The translations under genes and the position numbers were made by a program. From the NCBI RefSeq assembly GCF_001811425.1, contig NZ_KV804686.1:1-36281 (forward strand): 36,281 bases of DNA, given 5' to 3'. Numbering within the stretch: the stretch's first letter is position 1; each line of letters opens with the position of its first letter. The notes under the pieces are model-generated. The model saw only the letters and a program-made list of their open reading frames with translations, was not told where the DNA came from and did not search any database. This DNA comes from Peptoniphilus_A sp001811425. Lineage in GTDB: Bacteria; Bacillota; Clostridia; Tissierellales; Peptoniphilaceae. Shown here piece by piece: positions 15,879-22,822 of this stretch.

Positions 15879-16238
15879 CTATTTATTTAAATCTTTATTT
15901 TTATTATTAGAAACTTTTTCTTCGCTGACAAATTTATCTTTATTTGAAACTTTTTCCTTGTCTTTGTCTACATAGATAACCTCTCTAGGTTTAACCATGC
16001 CCAATTCTTCCCTGGCAACTTTTTCTACAAAATCTGCAGAAGAAGAATTTTCAAGTTCTGAATTTAAATTATCTATTTCAAGTTTTAAATTAGAAATTTC
16101 TTTTTTGTTCCCAGAAATAATTTCAAGTTTTTGGTTTCTTATGGAAATTGATTTGCCAATTTTCACAGAACCATATACAACAGAAAATAAAATTATAAGG
16201 GCAAGAGCCAGTGGGAATTTTTTTCTTTTAACCTTCAT
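15879..16238 (-). CDS. divIC: Septum formation initiator, DivIC/FtsB family
   Basis: It is a 119-residue bitopic membrane protein. A basic start (MKVKRKK) precedes one helix (about 8-28). An extracytoplasmic coiled coil (about 33-70) follows, then the family motif VAREELGMVKPREVIY. A Lys/Asn/Asp-rich tail ends it. DivIC/FtsB joins FtsL and DivIB/FtsQ to activate septal wall synthesis. I place the start at 16238 because GGAGAG lies 7-8 nt upstream. An ATG 24 bases earlier has no site. Its position between rqcP and yabR matches the Bacillus order. DivIC and FtsB cannot be told apart by sequence alone. Confidence 0.9.
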   Translation of the reverse strand: MKVKRKKFPLALALIILFSVVYGSVKIGKSISIRNQKLEIISGNKKEISNLKLEIDNLNSELENSSSADFVEKVAREELGMVKPREVIYVDKDKEKVSNKDKFVSEEKVSNNKNKDLNK

Positions 16239-16268
16239 AAATTCTCTCCAATTTAAATCCAATTACCT

Positions 16269-16511
16269 TCAGTCAATTCTATCGTAAAGAGTTTCTGCAT
16301 CCTTCTTGCTGTTCACATCAGATATGTCTTTAACCTTGACTTTGATTTCTCTTTCGCCAAGTTTTAAAGTAATAATATCATCCACATTGACATCATCTGC
16401 TGGCTTAGCAACTTTGTCATTTATTTTGACAAGTCCCTTTTCGCAAGCTTCCTTTGCGATAGTCCTTCTCTTAATAAGTCTTGAGTTTTTTAAAAATTTA
16501 TCTAATCTCAT
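16269..16511 (-). CDS. rqcP: S4-domain protein RqcP/YabO
   Basis: It is an 80-residue protein that is almost entirely one S4 RNA-binding fold: MRLDKFLKNSRLIKRRTIAKEA, then KGLVKINDKVAKPADDV and IITLKLGEREIKVKV. In Bacillus RqcP (YabO) works with RqcH on stalled 50S subunits to add C-terminal alanine tails in ribosome quality control. The gene heads the operon with divIC, yabR, tilS, hpt and ftsH and has its own promoter. Assignment rests on size, fold and the conserved position next to divIC. An Hsp15-like role is the less likely alternative. Confidence 0.88.
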   Translation of the reverse strand: MRLDKFLKNSRLIKRRTIAKEACEKGLVKINDKVAKPADDVNVDDIITLKLGEREIKVKVKDISDVNSKKDAETLYDRID

Positions 16512-16527
16512 AATTCACTCCACTATG

Positions 16528-16556
16528 AATATATCAAAAAAACTAGAATAATTCAA
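16528..16556 (-). promoter_or_regulatory. Promoter of the rqcP-divIC-yabR-tilS-hpt-ftsH operon
   Basis: TTGAAT (16556-16551), a 17-bp spacer and TATATT (16533-16528), about 17 bp upstream of the rqcP start codon. It follows the HU terminator. Confidence 0.7.
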
Positions 16557-16577
16557 TACTTATAAGAAATTTGAGTA

Positions 16578-16601
16578 TAAAAAAAGAAGGCCTCGCCTTC
16601 T
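16578..16601 (-). terminator. HU gene terminator
   Basis: On the minus strand GAAGGC (16600-16595) pairs with GCCTTC (16591-16586) around a 3-nt loop, with an extra A-T pair at the foot, then a run of seven T. Confidence 0.88.
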
Positions 16602-16607
16602 CTTTTA

Positions 16608-16886
16608 TTACTTATTAACAGCTTCTTTAAGAGCTTTACCTGATCTGAAAACTGGTGCTTTAGATGCAGGAATTTTAATAACTTCTTCTGGATTTCTAGG
16701 GTTTCTTCCTTCTCTAGCTTTTCTTTGTCTAACTTCGAAAGTTCCAAATCCAACTAATTGTACTTTTTCTCCCTTAGCAAGAGCTTCTTGAACTGAAGAA
16801 ATAAATCCGTTTAAAGCTTGTTCAGCGTCCTTTTTAGTAAGACCTGATTTTTCAGCAATGTTTGCTACTAATTCTGATTTGTTCAT
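16608..16886 (-). CDS. hup: DNA-binding protein HU
   Basis: It is a 92-residue nucleoid protein. It begins MNKSELVANIAEKSGL, has the helical dimerisation part (1-45) and the signature GFGTFEVRQRKAREGRNPRNP (about 48-68) with the DNA-intercalating proline in the arm, and ends in helix 3. HU bends and compacts DNA and assists replication and recombination. The start has AAGGAGG 7 nt upstream. The gene has its own promoter and terminator, and an unusually structured 5' leader of about 95 nt (separate entry). Codon use looks optimised, as expected for an abundant protein. Confidence 0.97.
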   Translation of the reverse strand: MNKSELVANIAEKSGLTKKDAEQALNGFISSVQEALAKGEKVQLVGFGTFEVRQRKAREGRNPRNPEEVIKIPASKAPVFRSGKALKEAVNK

Positions 16887-16893
16887 TTTATAT

Positions 16894-16980
16894 CCTCCTT
16901 GAAGATTTTTTATAATCTTTTCTTAGAATTGCAATGTTTCAGAAAACATTAGGCACTCATTGGGCGCGCAAACCTAAGAC
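16894..16980 (-). ncRNA. Structured 5' leader of the HU mRNA (three-way junction plus a hairpin at the ribosome site)
   Basis: P1 pairs 16978-16968 with 16932-16922: CUUAG with CUAAG and UUGC with GCAA, joined by a G-U pair and one U-U mismatch. Inside, P2 is GCGC/GUGC with a 7-nt loop (16967-16953). P3 is a perfect 7-bp AAUGUUU/AAACAUU stem with loop UCUG (16950-16933) that abuts P1. P4 (AAGAUU/AAUCUU, 16919-16902) ends just before the AAGGAGG. UUAG and GCGC could instead pair with GUGC and CUAA (16953-16949), an exclusive alternative fold. I do not recognise a known RNA family. Confidence 0.6.
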
Positions 16981-16987
16981 TGTTACA

Positions 16988-17016
16988 ATTATAACTCATG
17001 TTGAGTTTATTTTCTA
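16988..17016 (-). promoter_or_regulatory. HU promoter
   Basis: TATAAT (16993-16988) with a weak TAGAAA 17 bp upstream. Transcription would start near 16981, right at the foot of the leader's P1 helix. A small CTCAACATGAG dyad lies in the spacer. Confidence 0.6.
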
Positions 17017-17019
17017 CAT

Positions 17020-17937
17020 TTATTTTAAAAAAATCGCTATTTTATCCAATTTTTTATATATTTCTTCATAAATTTGTCGTAAATCTATTAGACCATCCCT
17101 GTCCTTTAACAAAATTAAGAAAAATAAGATGGATAAAAGATCTTTTTCCTCTTCATAGTCCATGGAAATCGACTTAGATTTTTCTAAAATTTCTTTTTTT
17201 ATACTTTCAAAATTTTTATCATCTAAATAAATATCTTTTTCACTAATAATAGAAGAAATTTTATTTAAAATCATGTTAAAATTTTTGCCCTGACTTCTTG
17301 GAATGTAGACACAGGACTGATGGTTGTAGTCATCAAGTCTTGGAAGTTCATAAATTTTTACCTCTCTTAAGATCTCCTCTGGGAGTCCTGCATTAGTAAT
17401 AACATAGGCTAAATCCTCTTCATCATAAACTTCTTGCAACAAGAGAGATAAATCTGATGCAATTCTCTTGTTGTAAACTTGAGTGATTAGGGTGTCCCTT
17501 CTTGTGTCAAAGTCAAACTTATCTGCATCTGAATCTAAAAACAAAAGTCCATCCACTGCATCCCTTCCCACTGCTGCCAAAACTGGCTCAATAAAAGAAA
17601 TGCCATTTACTATATTTATTTCAACTTCTCTTTCTATTAGGAACTTCACAGTTTTTTCTGCAACCAGAGGAGTACCGGGCACAAAATAATTTATGTCTTG
17701 ATCTTTAGATTTTTCAATTAAAATTTCTACGATTTTATTGTAAACTTCATCAAAACTTTCCATTTCATCATAGAGATAGTCAAAGGACTCATAATTTATC
17801 TTATTTTCTTCAAAAAAAGAAATAGAGTCATGCCTTTCTGTCCTCAAGAAATTTTTATTTCCATTTTTCATAATTTTTACTGCCTCAAGAGTGAGATCTT
17901 TGGCAGAAGTAGACCCAAGTCCAACAACATTTATCAT
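17020..17937 (-). CDS. YabN-like protein: tetrapyrrole-methylase-fold domain with a degenerate C-terminal MazG remnant
   Basis: It is a 305-residue protein. The first 220 or so residues resemble the SAM-dependent tetrapyrrole methylase fold of YabN: NVVGLGSTSAKDLTLEAVK, YFVPGTPLVAEKTVKFL, then INIVNGISFIEPVLAAVG and VITNAGLPEE. YabN normally adds one or two MazG pyrophosphohydrolase domains (about 480 residues). Only one shortened helical stretch remains here (about 245-305, with EEEKDLLSILFFLILL), lacking the usual first EExxE metal helix. NTP pyrophosphatase activity is therefore doubtful. I choose the ATG at 17937 (8 nt after GAGG) over the GTG at 17946. It lies upstream of hup and rqcP as in Bacillus. 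A TATAAT at 17959-17954 may be its promoter. Confidence 0.78.
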   Translation of the reverse strand: MINVVGLGSTSAKDLTLEAVKIMKNGNKNFLRTERHDSISFFEENKINYESFDYLYDEMESFDEVYNKIVEILIEKSKDQDINYFVPGTPLVAEKTVKFLIEREVEINIVNGISFIEPVLAAVGRDAVDGLLFLDSDADKFDFDTRRDTLITQVYNKRIASDLSLLLQEVYDEEDLAYVITNAGLPEEILREVKIYELPRLDDYNHQSCVYIPRSQGKNFNMILNKISSIISEKDIYLDDKNFESIKKEILEKSKSISMDYEEEKDLLSILFFLILLKDRDGLIDLRQIYEEIYKKLDKIAIFLK

Positions 17938-18002
17938 TTTTATCACCTCTTATATTATAGCAACTAAGCTTAAAAAAATCTTTTATTGTCTGCACTTTTA
18001 GT

Positions 18003-18030
18003 CAAAAAAAAGAGAGGTCGCCCCCTCTTT
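18003..18030 (-). terminator. Terminator after the DapF-fold gene
   Basis: On the minus strand AAAGAGGGG pairs with CCTCTCTTT (18030-18022 with 18016-18008; one imperfect pair), followed by a long T run. Confidence 0.85.
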
Positions 18031-18067
18031 AAATCTTTTATAAAATTTTCTTCAATAAATTTAAAAA

Positions 18068-19021
18068 TTAATCAAAGCCAAATTTTTTTCTCATTATTTC
18101 AAGTTCTTCGTCAGTTAAGTCGCTTTCGTCTACAACTTTTTCTTGTTCTTCAGCCATTTGTTTTTTTCTTTCTTCAACAATTTTGTCGTGTTCAGCAATT
18201 ACGCTGGCAACAACATCTTGTGGAATGTCAATTGATTTCTTTTCTACTTCAGATAGTTCAACTTCTCCACCTACACAAAGCTTTTTGCCGTCTTCAAATT
18301 CATAGACAAAGACTTCAAGCTCACCTGCTGGGTTCTTAATGGAAATTTTATAATCTTCATCAAGACCATCTATGTCATCTTCAAGATAATTTACAGTGGC
18401 AACTGTGCCTGAACCGCAAGAAGATTCTCTAAATAAGGTGTCTGAACCTTCTACATAGACAAAGGGTACAATTTCTAGCTTTTCCTTGTCAAAGAAAATT
18501 ACTCCATAGGCTTCGTCCTTGTAATCTTTTTTAAGAACTTCAAGGGCATCTTGGACAAATTTTTCATCTTCTTTTTCTTCAACAATTAGATGACTAATCC
18601 CAGGTAGCTGAATGAGTTTGTAGTCCCCACCCTTAACATTTACAGTCTTCTTTGCAAGTGGTGCATCCATTGCAACATAAGCCTTTTGATTTTTCACATC
18701 AGCTATTACATCAGTAGTTCCTTCGTGACCACTTACATAGACTTCAATGTCAACAAGTCCATCAGTGTCATAGAAGCCTGCAGAATAAAGTCCATAGGCC
18801 CTAGTTGCATTGGCACAAAATTCTCCACCCATCATGTCCATTCTAAGTGGTGCACCTTCATAGGCTGGTGAAATAAATCCAACTTGTTCAACATCCTTAT
18901 CTATTTGTTCAATTATACACTTTGTATAAGCTTTTCTATAGCCTGGATAAACTGGTGCTACTACAAAGCCAGTAATATTACCACAAGGGTTAGCCCTAAA
19001 ATATTTAAAACTTTTCTTCAT
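18068..19021 (-). CDS. DapF-fold racemase/epimerase, substrate uncertain
   Basis: It is a 317-residue protein of the cofactor-independent two-cysteine PLP-free racemase fold. The first catalytic cysteine sits in GGEFCANATR (about residue 69) and the second in ESSCGSGT (about 202). The first motif is GGEFC-type, not the CGNGxR of true diaminopimelate epimerase, so other amino-acid racemases such as the histidine racemase CntK are closer models. No lysine or DAP biosynthesis gene is nearby. A charged C-terminal extension of about 55 residues (from about 262) is not part of the usual fold. The start at 19021 has AGAGG 6 nt upstream. An ATG two codons earlier overlaps that site. A TATAAT lies at 19068-19063. 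Confidence 0.75.
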   Translation of the reverse strand: MKKSFKYFRANPCGNITGFVVAPVYPGYRKAYTKCIIEQIDKDVEQVGFISPAYEGAPLRMDMMGGEFCANATRAYGLYSAGFYDTDGLVDIEVYVSGHEGTTDVIADVKNQKAYVAMDAPLAKKTVNVKGGDYKLIQLPGISHLIVEEKEDEKFVQDALEVLKKDYKDEAYGVIFFDKEKLEIVPFVYVEGSDTLFRESSCGSGTVATVNYLEDDIDGLDEDYKISIKNPAGELEVFVYEFEDGKKLCVGGEVELSEVEKKSIDIPQDVVASVIAEHDKIVEERKKQMAEEQEKVVDESDLTDEELEIMRKKFGFD

Positions 19022-19137
19022 AATCATCCTCTTCTCGAATCTAAACTTTATCTTACATTTTTATTATAACATACTAAGTTAGTGTTTTTTACTCAACAAG
19101 CTTTTTGTACCCGATTTTTTCTTTTTAACTCACTTAT

Positions 19138-20310
19138 TTATTTTAAATATTTTTTTAAATCTTCTACCCTGTCTGTCTTTTCCCATGGAAGGTCTAAGTC
19201 ATCTCTTCCAAAGTGACCATAGGCTGCAGTTTGTCTATAAATTGGTCTTAGAAGGTCAAGGTCGCGAATTATTGCAGCTGGTCTCATGTCAAAGTTTTCC
19301 ATAATAATTTTTTCGATTTCTTCGTCAGATAATTTGCCAGTGCCAAAAGTTTCTACATAGACTGAAGTTGGTCTGGCAATACCAATTGCATAGGCAAGTC
19401 CAATTTCAACCTTGTCTGCAAGTCCTGCTGCCACAAGATTTTTTGCAATGTATCTTGCATAATAGGCTCCAGATCTATCTACCTTTGTTGGATCTTTACC
19501 TGAGAAAGCTCCTCCTCCATGTCTTCCAAAACCACCGTAAGTGTCTACGATTATTTTTCTGCCAGTAAGCCCAGCATCTGCCATTGGTCCACCAATTACA
19601 AATCTGCCTGTTGGGTTGATGAAAAATTCTGTGTCCTTGTCAATTAAGCCTTCAGGCACAACTTTTTCTACAACTTCTCTTATTATATCTTCTCTAATTT
19701 GTTCCATTGGAACTTCTGGTGCGTGTTGTGAAGATACTACAACATTTTTAAGTCTTAAAGGCTTGTCGTCTTCGTATTCAACAGTTACTTGAGTCTTGCC
19801 ATCTGGTCTTAGGTAGTCCAGTGTTCCATTTTTTCTCACTTCAGTAAGTCTTCTTGCAAGCTTGTGGGCAAGAGAAATTGGAAGAGGCATTAACTCTTCA
19901 GTTTCATTGCAGGCAAAGCCAAACATTATTCCTTGGTCTCCTGCTCCAAAGGCGTCAAGTTCATCTACTCCAGCTTCCTTAAATCTGTCAACGCCCATGG
20001 CAATGTCAGAAGATTGTTCTTTAATTGCAGATAAAACTGCACAAGTTCTTCCGTCAAAGCCATACTTAGCTCTGTTGTATCCAATGTCTTCTAGGACTTC
20101 TCTTGCTGTCTTTTCAAAGTCAACATAAGTGTCTGTTGAAATTTCTCCAGTTATAACTATCATTCCAGTGGATGCCATAGTTTCGCAAGCCACTCTAGCC
20201 TTTTTATCTTCTGCTAAAATTTTATCTAATATAGCATCAGATATTTGGTCACAAACTTTGTCAGGATGTCCTTCAGTAACGGACTCTGAACTAAATTGCC
20301 ATTTTTTCAT
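19138..20310 (-). CDS. metK: S-adenosylmethionine synthetase
   Basis: It is a 390-residue enzyme that makes SAM from methionine and ATP. Seen: SSESVTEGHPDKVCDQISDA at the N-terminus, GAGDQGIMFGFA (the methionine-binding hexapeptide region), the P-loop-like GGGAFSGKDPTKVDRS and the conserved ARYIAKNLVAAG. All three alpha/beta repeats are present and the length is standard. I start at 20310, since GGAGG lies 8 nt upstream; an ATG 15 bases earlier sits before that site. Expression is controlled by the SAM-I riboswitch just upstream, giving product feedback. Confidence 0.98.
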   Translation of the reverse strand: MKKWQFSSESVTEGHPDKVCDQISDAILDKILAEDKKARVACETMASTGMIVITGEISTDTYVDFEKTAREVLEDIGYNRAKYGFDGRTCAVLSAIKEQSSDIAMGVDRFKEAGVDELDAFGAGDQGIMFGFACNETEELMPLPISLAHKLARRLTEVRKNGTLDYLRPDGKTQVTVEYEDDKPLRLKNVVVSSQHAPEVPMEQIREDIIREVVEKVVPEGLIDKDTEFFINPTGRFVIGGPMADAGLTGRKIIVDTYGGFGRHGGGAFSGKDPTKVDRSGAYYARYIAKNLVAAGLADKVEIGLAYAIGIARPTSVYVETFGTGKLSDEEIEKIIMENFDMRPAAIIRDLDLLRPIYRQTAAYGHFGRDDLDLPWEKTDRVEDLKKYLK

Positions 20311-20396
20311 TTTTAATTCCTCCATTTTAAATACCTTTGATTTAATGTATGAATTAATTTTTTGTCTTTATATTTATTTTGAAATACTAATCCATA

Positions 20397-20424
20397 AAAA
20401 AAATCCTCACGCAAAAAGTGAGGA
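20397..20424 (-). terminator. SAM riboswitch expression-platform terminator
   Basis: TCCTCAC (20424-20418) pairs with GTGAGGA (20410-20404) on the minus strand, followed by eight T. Its CCTCA arm can alternatively pair with TGAGG in the 3' strand of aptamer P1, forming the antiterminator. Confidence 0.9.
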
Positions 20425-20431
20425 CCATTAA

Positions 20432-20524
20432 ACCTCATCTTTCAGATAAAAATCTGTGGGATTTAGCACCAACTAGGTTGCCGGGTTTCAAAGTGCCCAT
20501 TCACTCCACCACTCTCAATAAGGT
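20432..20524 (-). promoter_or_regulatory. SAM-I (S-box) riboswitch aptamer controlling metK
   Basis: On the minus strand P1 is ACCTTAT/ATGAGGT (20524-20518 with 20438-20432). It encloses the conserved core: GAGAGTGGTGGAG, then GAAACCCGGCAACC, then GGTGCTAAATCC and AGATGA. These are the S-box signature elements. With SAM bound, P1 forms and the downstream terminator folds, switching metK off. Confidence 0.95.
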
Positions 20525-20546
20525 ATTATTTTTTATTTGTAGCTTG

Positions 20547-20575
20547 ATTATAACATCAATATTTACTTAGTGCAA
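20547..20575 (-). promoter_or_regulatory. Promoter of the riboswitch-metK transcript
   Basis: TATAAT (20552-20547) with TTGCAC 17 bp upstream. The -35 box overlaps the last codons of the AEC transporter gene. Confidence 0.65.
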
Positions 20576-21520
20576 TAGATTAAAATAATTCATTAAAGAA
20601 ATTCCTACAGGATAGGTAATAATACTCATGATAAAACTTAAAGTTATTACCTTTGATGCAAATTCATAGTCAGATTTCATTTGCTTAGTGAAAATAAAAC
20701 AGTTTGCCGCACAAGGTGTTGCCCAAAAGACATAGGCTATGCCCAGTTCCATGTTTGTAAAGCCAAGCTTAACTCCAATTGGTATAAGCAGTGCCGGAGC
20801 TATAACTGTCTTGATAAAGGCAGAGATAAACATGAGCTTAAAGTCGGACTTTGAAGATTCAAAATTTAAACTTGCCCCAATTAAGATGAGAGACATGGGC
20901 GTAGAAATTTTTGCCACCATCTCTATTGCCTTGTCCACTCCTTGATATACAGGAAGCTGCAAGAAATTAAATATTGCACCCACAACAACACCGGCGATCA
21001 TTGGATTTTTTAAAATTTTTATAAAAATATCAATAAAAGAAATTCTCTTGTCCTCTGCTTCACTGTAATAAGTTAAGAGAATTATTGCAGATATATTGTA
21101 AAGTGTGAGACCAAAGGCAATTATGACTATCATGTGCTCCATGGAAGGCGCACCATTATAAATTATGTCTAAGATTGGAAAGCCAACATAGACAAAGTTT
21201 GAGCGATAGGCGCAGTGGACAAAGGCAGATAATTTTTTCTTGTCCTTAATCCTCAAAGCCTTGGCAATAATTATTGAAATAAAAATTACAAAAATTACTC
21301 CCAAGAGTATATATGCCACATATTTTGGATGCAGGGAGACAATCCTTGCATTTTTTATGTCGTAAAATAATTTAAAGGGAAGAGCTAGATAAAAGACTAT
21401 CCATGTTCCCTTGTCCACAAAGTTGTTATCTATGTATCCCCTTTTTTTTGCGAAGTAGCCTAGGAGCAAGACAAAAAAAACAGGTGATACTATATTAAAT
21501 CCTGTTAATAAGTTTTCCAT
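20567..21520 (-). CDS. AEC-family transporter (auxin efflux carrier/malate permease type)
   Basis: It is a 317-residue membrane protein with about ten helices in two five-helix halves. Seen: the start NIVSPVFFVLLLGYFAKKRG, the central KNPMIAGVVVGAIFNFLQLPV, the LILIGASL motif and the closing ATPCAANCFIFTKQM. This is the AEC family, whose members carry malate, amino acids or other weak acids; the substrate cannot be read from sequence. Its 3' end overlaps the metK promoter, but it lies before the SAM riboswitch and is not controlled by it. It is divergent from the stalk-domain gene with overlapping promoters. Confidence 0.88.
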   Translation of the reverse strand: MENLLTGFNIVSPVFFVLLLGYFAKKRGYIDNNFVDKGTWIVFYLALPFKLFYDIKNARIVSLHPKYVAYILLGVIFVIFISIIIAKALRIKDKKKLSAFVHCAYRSNFVYVGFPILDIIYNGAPSMEHMIVIIAFGLTLYNISAIILLTYYSEAEDKRISFIDIFIKILKNPMIAGVVVGAIFNFLQLPVYQGVDKAIEMVAKISTPMSLILIGASLNFESSKSDFKLMFISAFIKTVIAPALLIPIGVKLGFTNMELGIAYVFWATPCAANCFIFTKQMKSDYEFASKVITLSFIMSIITYPVGISLMNYFNLLH

Positions 21521-21536
21521 TTAATCACCACTATAA

Positions 21537-21587
21537 ATTATAGGTTAAATATTTTATCTTGTCGAGAGCCATCTTTTAAAATACAAT
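21537..21587. promoter_or_regulatory. Divergent promoter pair sharing one -35 region
   Basis: Leftward: TCGACA (21565-21560), a 17-bp spacer and TATAAT (21542-21537) for the AEC gene. Rightward: TTGTCG (21559-21564), a 17-bp spacer and TACAAT (21582-21587) for the surface-protein gene. The two -35 boxes occupy the same bases on opposite strands. Confidence 0.7.
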
Positions 21588-21606
21588 AGACTTGGGAGGT
21601 AATAAT

Positions 21607-22515
21607 ATGAAAAAAATTCTAGGCCTTGTAGCTTCATCACTTATTTTATTTACAAGTGTAAATGTCTTTGCTGGCGCAAAAGTTTCAAGCCAAAGCATTG
21701 TGCTTGACGGCAAAGACACTGGCGTTAAGGGCTACAATATTGAGGATAACAATTATTTTAAACTAAGAGATGTTGCTGCACTTCTTGATGGAAAAGATGC
21801 TGAGTTTAGCGTAAGCTACGATAAGGAGAGGTCAAGTGTCATCATAAACAGCAAGTCCGACTACACAAAAACTGATTCTGATTTAAGTCCTCTAAAGGAT
21901 AGCGACAGCGAAGTAAAAAAATCCTTTCACAATATTATTGTAAATGGAGTTAGACATTCACTTAATGTCTACACTATTGACGGTTACAATTATTTTAAGC
22001 TTAGAGAGTTGGGACAAACTATTGGCTTTGTAGTTGACTACGACCAAAAAAACAATAAGGTGACAATTGACTCAAGGGCAATTGAACCCAAGGCCATTTT
22101 AAACAATCAAGTTGAAATAAAAATACTTGATTATAAAGCAAGCTATGAAGATAAAAGTCTTGACATCTTAAAGGATCCAATCTTAGATATTGATAAATTT
22201 TTAGGAAATATCAACAATAGTATTCTAGCTACCAAGGATGAAGGACAAGTTAACGCCGAGGCAAAATACATTAAATCAGAAAAAATTGTTGAAGTTCTTC
22301 CAACTTCAACTAAGTACAATGGCAAATTCACTTACAAGCCTTATATTCAAGTGACTCAAGGTGAAAAGTCTGATGTCTTCCCTTATACTTCTAAGTTTGA
22401 AGTAGCAAAAACTTTGGCTGCCAAGGGTTTTGATTCTACAAGTGAATTTGAAATCTCTCTTGGTGGAAAGACTGAAGATCATTTTATTAAATACTCATCT
22501 TTTAAATATAAATAA
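21607..22515 (+). CDS. Secreted stalk-domain (copper amine oxidase N-terminal-like) protein
   Basis: It is a 302-residue exported protein. A signal peptide (MKKILGLVASSLILFTSVNVFA) is followed by two copies of the stalk repeat typical of copper amine oxidase N-domain proteins: one around YNIEDNNYFKLRDVAALLDG, one around YTIDGYNYFKLRELGQTIG, each ending in a VTIDS/VIINS strand. The rest (about 165-302) is beta-rich without a recognised fold. Such repeats are common in surface proteins of anaerobic cocci and clostridia and are not catalytic. GGGAGG lies 6 nt before the ATG at 21607. No wall-sorting motif or membrane anchor is seen. Confidence 0.85.
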   Translation: MKKILGLVASSLILFTSVNVFAGAKVSSQSIVLDGKDTGVKGYNIEDNNYFKLRDVAALLDGKDAEFSVSYDKERSSVIINSKSDYTKTDSDLSPLKDSDSEVKKSFHNIIVNGVRHSLNVYTIDGYNYFKLRELGQTIGFVVDYDQKNNKVTIDSRAIEPKAILNNQVEIKILDYKASYEDKSLDILKDPILDIDKFLGNINNSILATKDEGQVNAEAKYIKSEKIVEVLPTSTKYNGKFTYKPYIQVTQGEKSDVFPYTSKFEVAKTLAAKGFDSTSEFEISLGGKTEDHFIKYSSFKYK

Positions 22516-22547
22516 GATTGGGTATAATCTAATAGGAGGTGTTTACA

Positions 22548-22757
22548 TTGGAAATTAAAAAAGAAATGTTAATTGGAGAAATTCTTTCAAAAAAGCCTGA
22601 ATCAATTGGCACTTTAATGAGCTTCGGCATGGGCTGCATTATGTGCCCATCTTCTCAAATGGAATCTCTTGAAGAAGCTGCCATGGTTCATGGTATAGAT
22701 CCTAATATGCTTGTAGCTGCACTTAATAAAGATAGCAAAGAAGAAGCAGAAGCTTAA
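22548..22757 (+). CDS. DUF1858 small protein with CxxC motif
   Basis: It is a 69-residue protein matching DUF1858 (ScdA N-terminal-like): MLIGEILSKKPESIGTLMSFG, then the GMGCIMCPSS cysteine pair and SLEEAAMVHGID. Stand-alone members are often found with iron-sulfur or hybrid-cluster proteins in anaerobes. The exact role is unknown; redox or metal sensing is a guess. I prefer the TTG at 22548 (8 nt after AGGAGG) over a GTG at 22539 that overlaps that site. A TATAAT lies at 22522-22527, so the leader would be only a few bases long. A terminator follows. Confidence 0.85.
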   Translation: MEIKKEMLIGEILSKKPESIGTLMSFGMGCIMCPSSQMESLEEAAMVHGIDPNMLVAALNKDSKEEAEA

Positions 22758-22771
22758 TTTAAGCTAATTTG

Positions 22772-22797
22772 AAGGGGCAGATGCCTCTTCTTTTTTA
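22772..22797 (+). terminator. DUF1858 gene terminator
   Basis: GAAGGGGC (22772-22779) pairs with GCCTCTTC (22784-22791; one G-U), followed by a T run. Confidence 0.88.
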
Positions 22798-22822
22798 CAT
22801 ATTTTTACTGTGGAGGAATATT

